This document shows positions 63,825 to 64,000 of a DNA stretch of 64,000 bases, piece after piece. The DNA is taken from assembly GCF_013823965.1 (NCBI RefSeq), contig NZ_PNNA01000055.1, positions 1 through 64,000 of the forward strand. The letters are read 5' to 3'. Position 1 is the first letter of the stretch. Every line of letters starts with the position of its first letter. The notes below the pieces were generated by a model. That model searched no databases and was not told the DNA's origin. It worked only from the letters and a program-made list of their open reading frames with translations. The position numbers and the translations under genes were made by a program. The stretch is from Flavobacterium sp. Its GTDB lineage: Bacteria; Bacteroidota; Bacteroidia; Flavobacteriales; Flavobacteriaceae.

Positions 63825-64000
63825 TTAGTTAGCCCAAATTCTTGCGGTGCCCGTACCTCCAGTATGACAACTGTTGCAAGCTCCGTTCGTTATAGAAGAA
63901 CCCATATATTTTGTAGTGGTTGGACCTGTTACAGCAGGATATAAACCTCCCGTAAAATCAACGGTTTTTGCAGTATATAAATTCCCAAGTGCATCACCAT
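63825..64000 (-). CDS. Paralogous haem lipoprotein, N-terminus beyond window edge
   Basis: The visible 58 codons read GDALGNLYTAKTVDFTGGLY ... SITNGACNSCHTGG and end in ARIWAN. They match the C-terminal third of the preceding haem lipoprotein (GNFYTTSAIDFTGGLYPSVT, SGACNSCHN, RIWTN), including the C-terminal CxxCH. Tandem duplication, 115 nt apart. The N-terminal haem motif and lipobox would lie beyond position 64000. Confidence 0.8.
   Translation of the reverse strand, partial: GDALGNLYTAKTVDFTGGLYPAVTGPTTTKYMGSSITNGACNSCHTGGTGTARIWAN

Overview
The window is a low-GC chromosomal segment from a member of the Bacteroidota, most likely a Flavobacterium-like Flavobacteriaceae species. The signs are a SusC/SusD pair, TonB-linked receptors with carboxypeptidase-like N-terminal domains, an ECF sigma/FecR/TonB-receptor set, many lipoprotein signal peptides, almost no Shine-Dalgarno sequences, and repeated promoters of the TTTG / TAnnTTTG type. 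There are no tRNA or rRNA genes, no CRISPR array and no intact insertion sequence. Domain and gene names below come from reading motifs in the translated sequence; no database search was run.

From 1 to about 29.4 kb the window is a pectin side-chain (arabinan/galactan) utilisation region. A leftward cluster encodes SusC/SusD import, a secreted GH51 arabinofuranosidase, three exported GH43 enzymes, a GPH-type transporter, a GH43 enzyme without a signal peptide, L-ribulokinase (araB) and L-ribulose-5-phosphate 4-epimerase (araD, cut by the left edge). Diverging from susC is a Nudix-fold regulator with a degraded Nudix box, very likely AraR. Next come a Na+/solute symporter, a leftward galactan/galactose set (GH53 galactanase, galK, galT, GH2 beta-galactosidase), a divergent GntR/LacI-type regulator, and transketolase plus transaldolase, which receive the xylulose-5-phosphate made from arabinose. 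Five copies of a (T/C)AARTGT-N7-ACAYTTA-like inverted repeat lie before susC, araB, tkt-tal, the symporter and the regulator gene. They define a candidate AraR regulon inside the window.

From 29.5 to 34.5 kb there is a small c-type cytochrome, non-phosphorylating GAPDH (gapN), a rhodanese, and a marR-nitroreductase-yceI group whose promoter is covered by two palindromes.

From 34.5 to 42.7 kb is a complete trp operon (trpE, G, D, C, F, B, A). It is preceded by a proteobacterial-style attenuator: an 18-codon leader peptide with three consecutive Trp codons, an antiterminator pairing and a perfect 12-bp terminator. The leader start codon is only 4 nt downstream of a perfect promoter -7 box, so the leader mRNA may be leaderless. 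The operon has two guests: a haem lipoprotein between trpG and trpD, and a gamma-glutamylcyclotransferase-like gene between trpB and trpA.

From 42.7 to 58.8 kb are mostly housekeeping genes: an Mrr-like restriction endonuclease, a DUF4494 protein, lipA, gapA, a TPR hybrid histidine kinase, a purine nucleoside phosphorylase overlapping lpxK, a NIF3-like protein, a coiled-coil protein whose C-terminal zinc ribbon has lost all four cysteines, an alpha/beta hydrolase, rluF, folD and ffh. The stretch from about 36 to 47 kb is rich in short intergenic palindromes and repeats. From 57.8 kb to the right edge lie a lipoprotein, an ECF sigma factor/FecR/TonB-receptor operon, and two tandem paralogous lipoproteins with CxxCH haem motifs, the second cut by the window edge.
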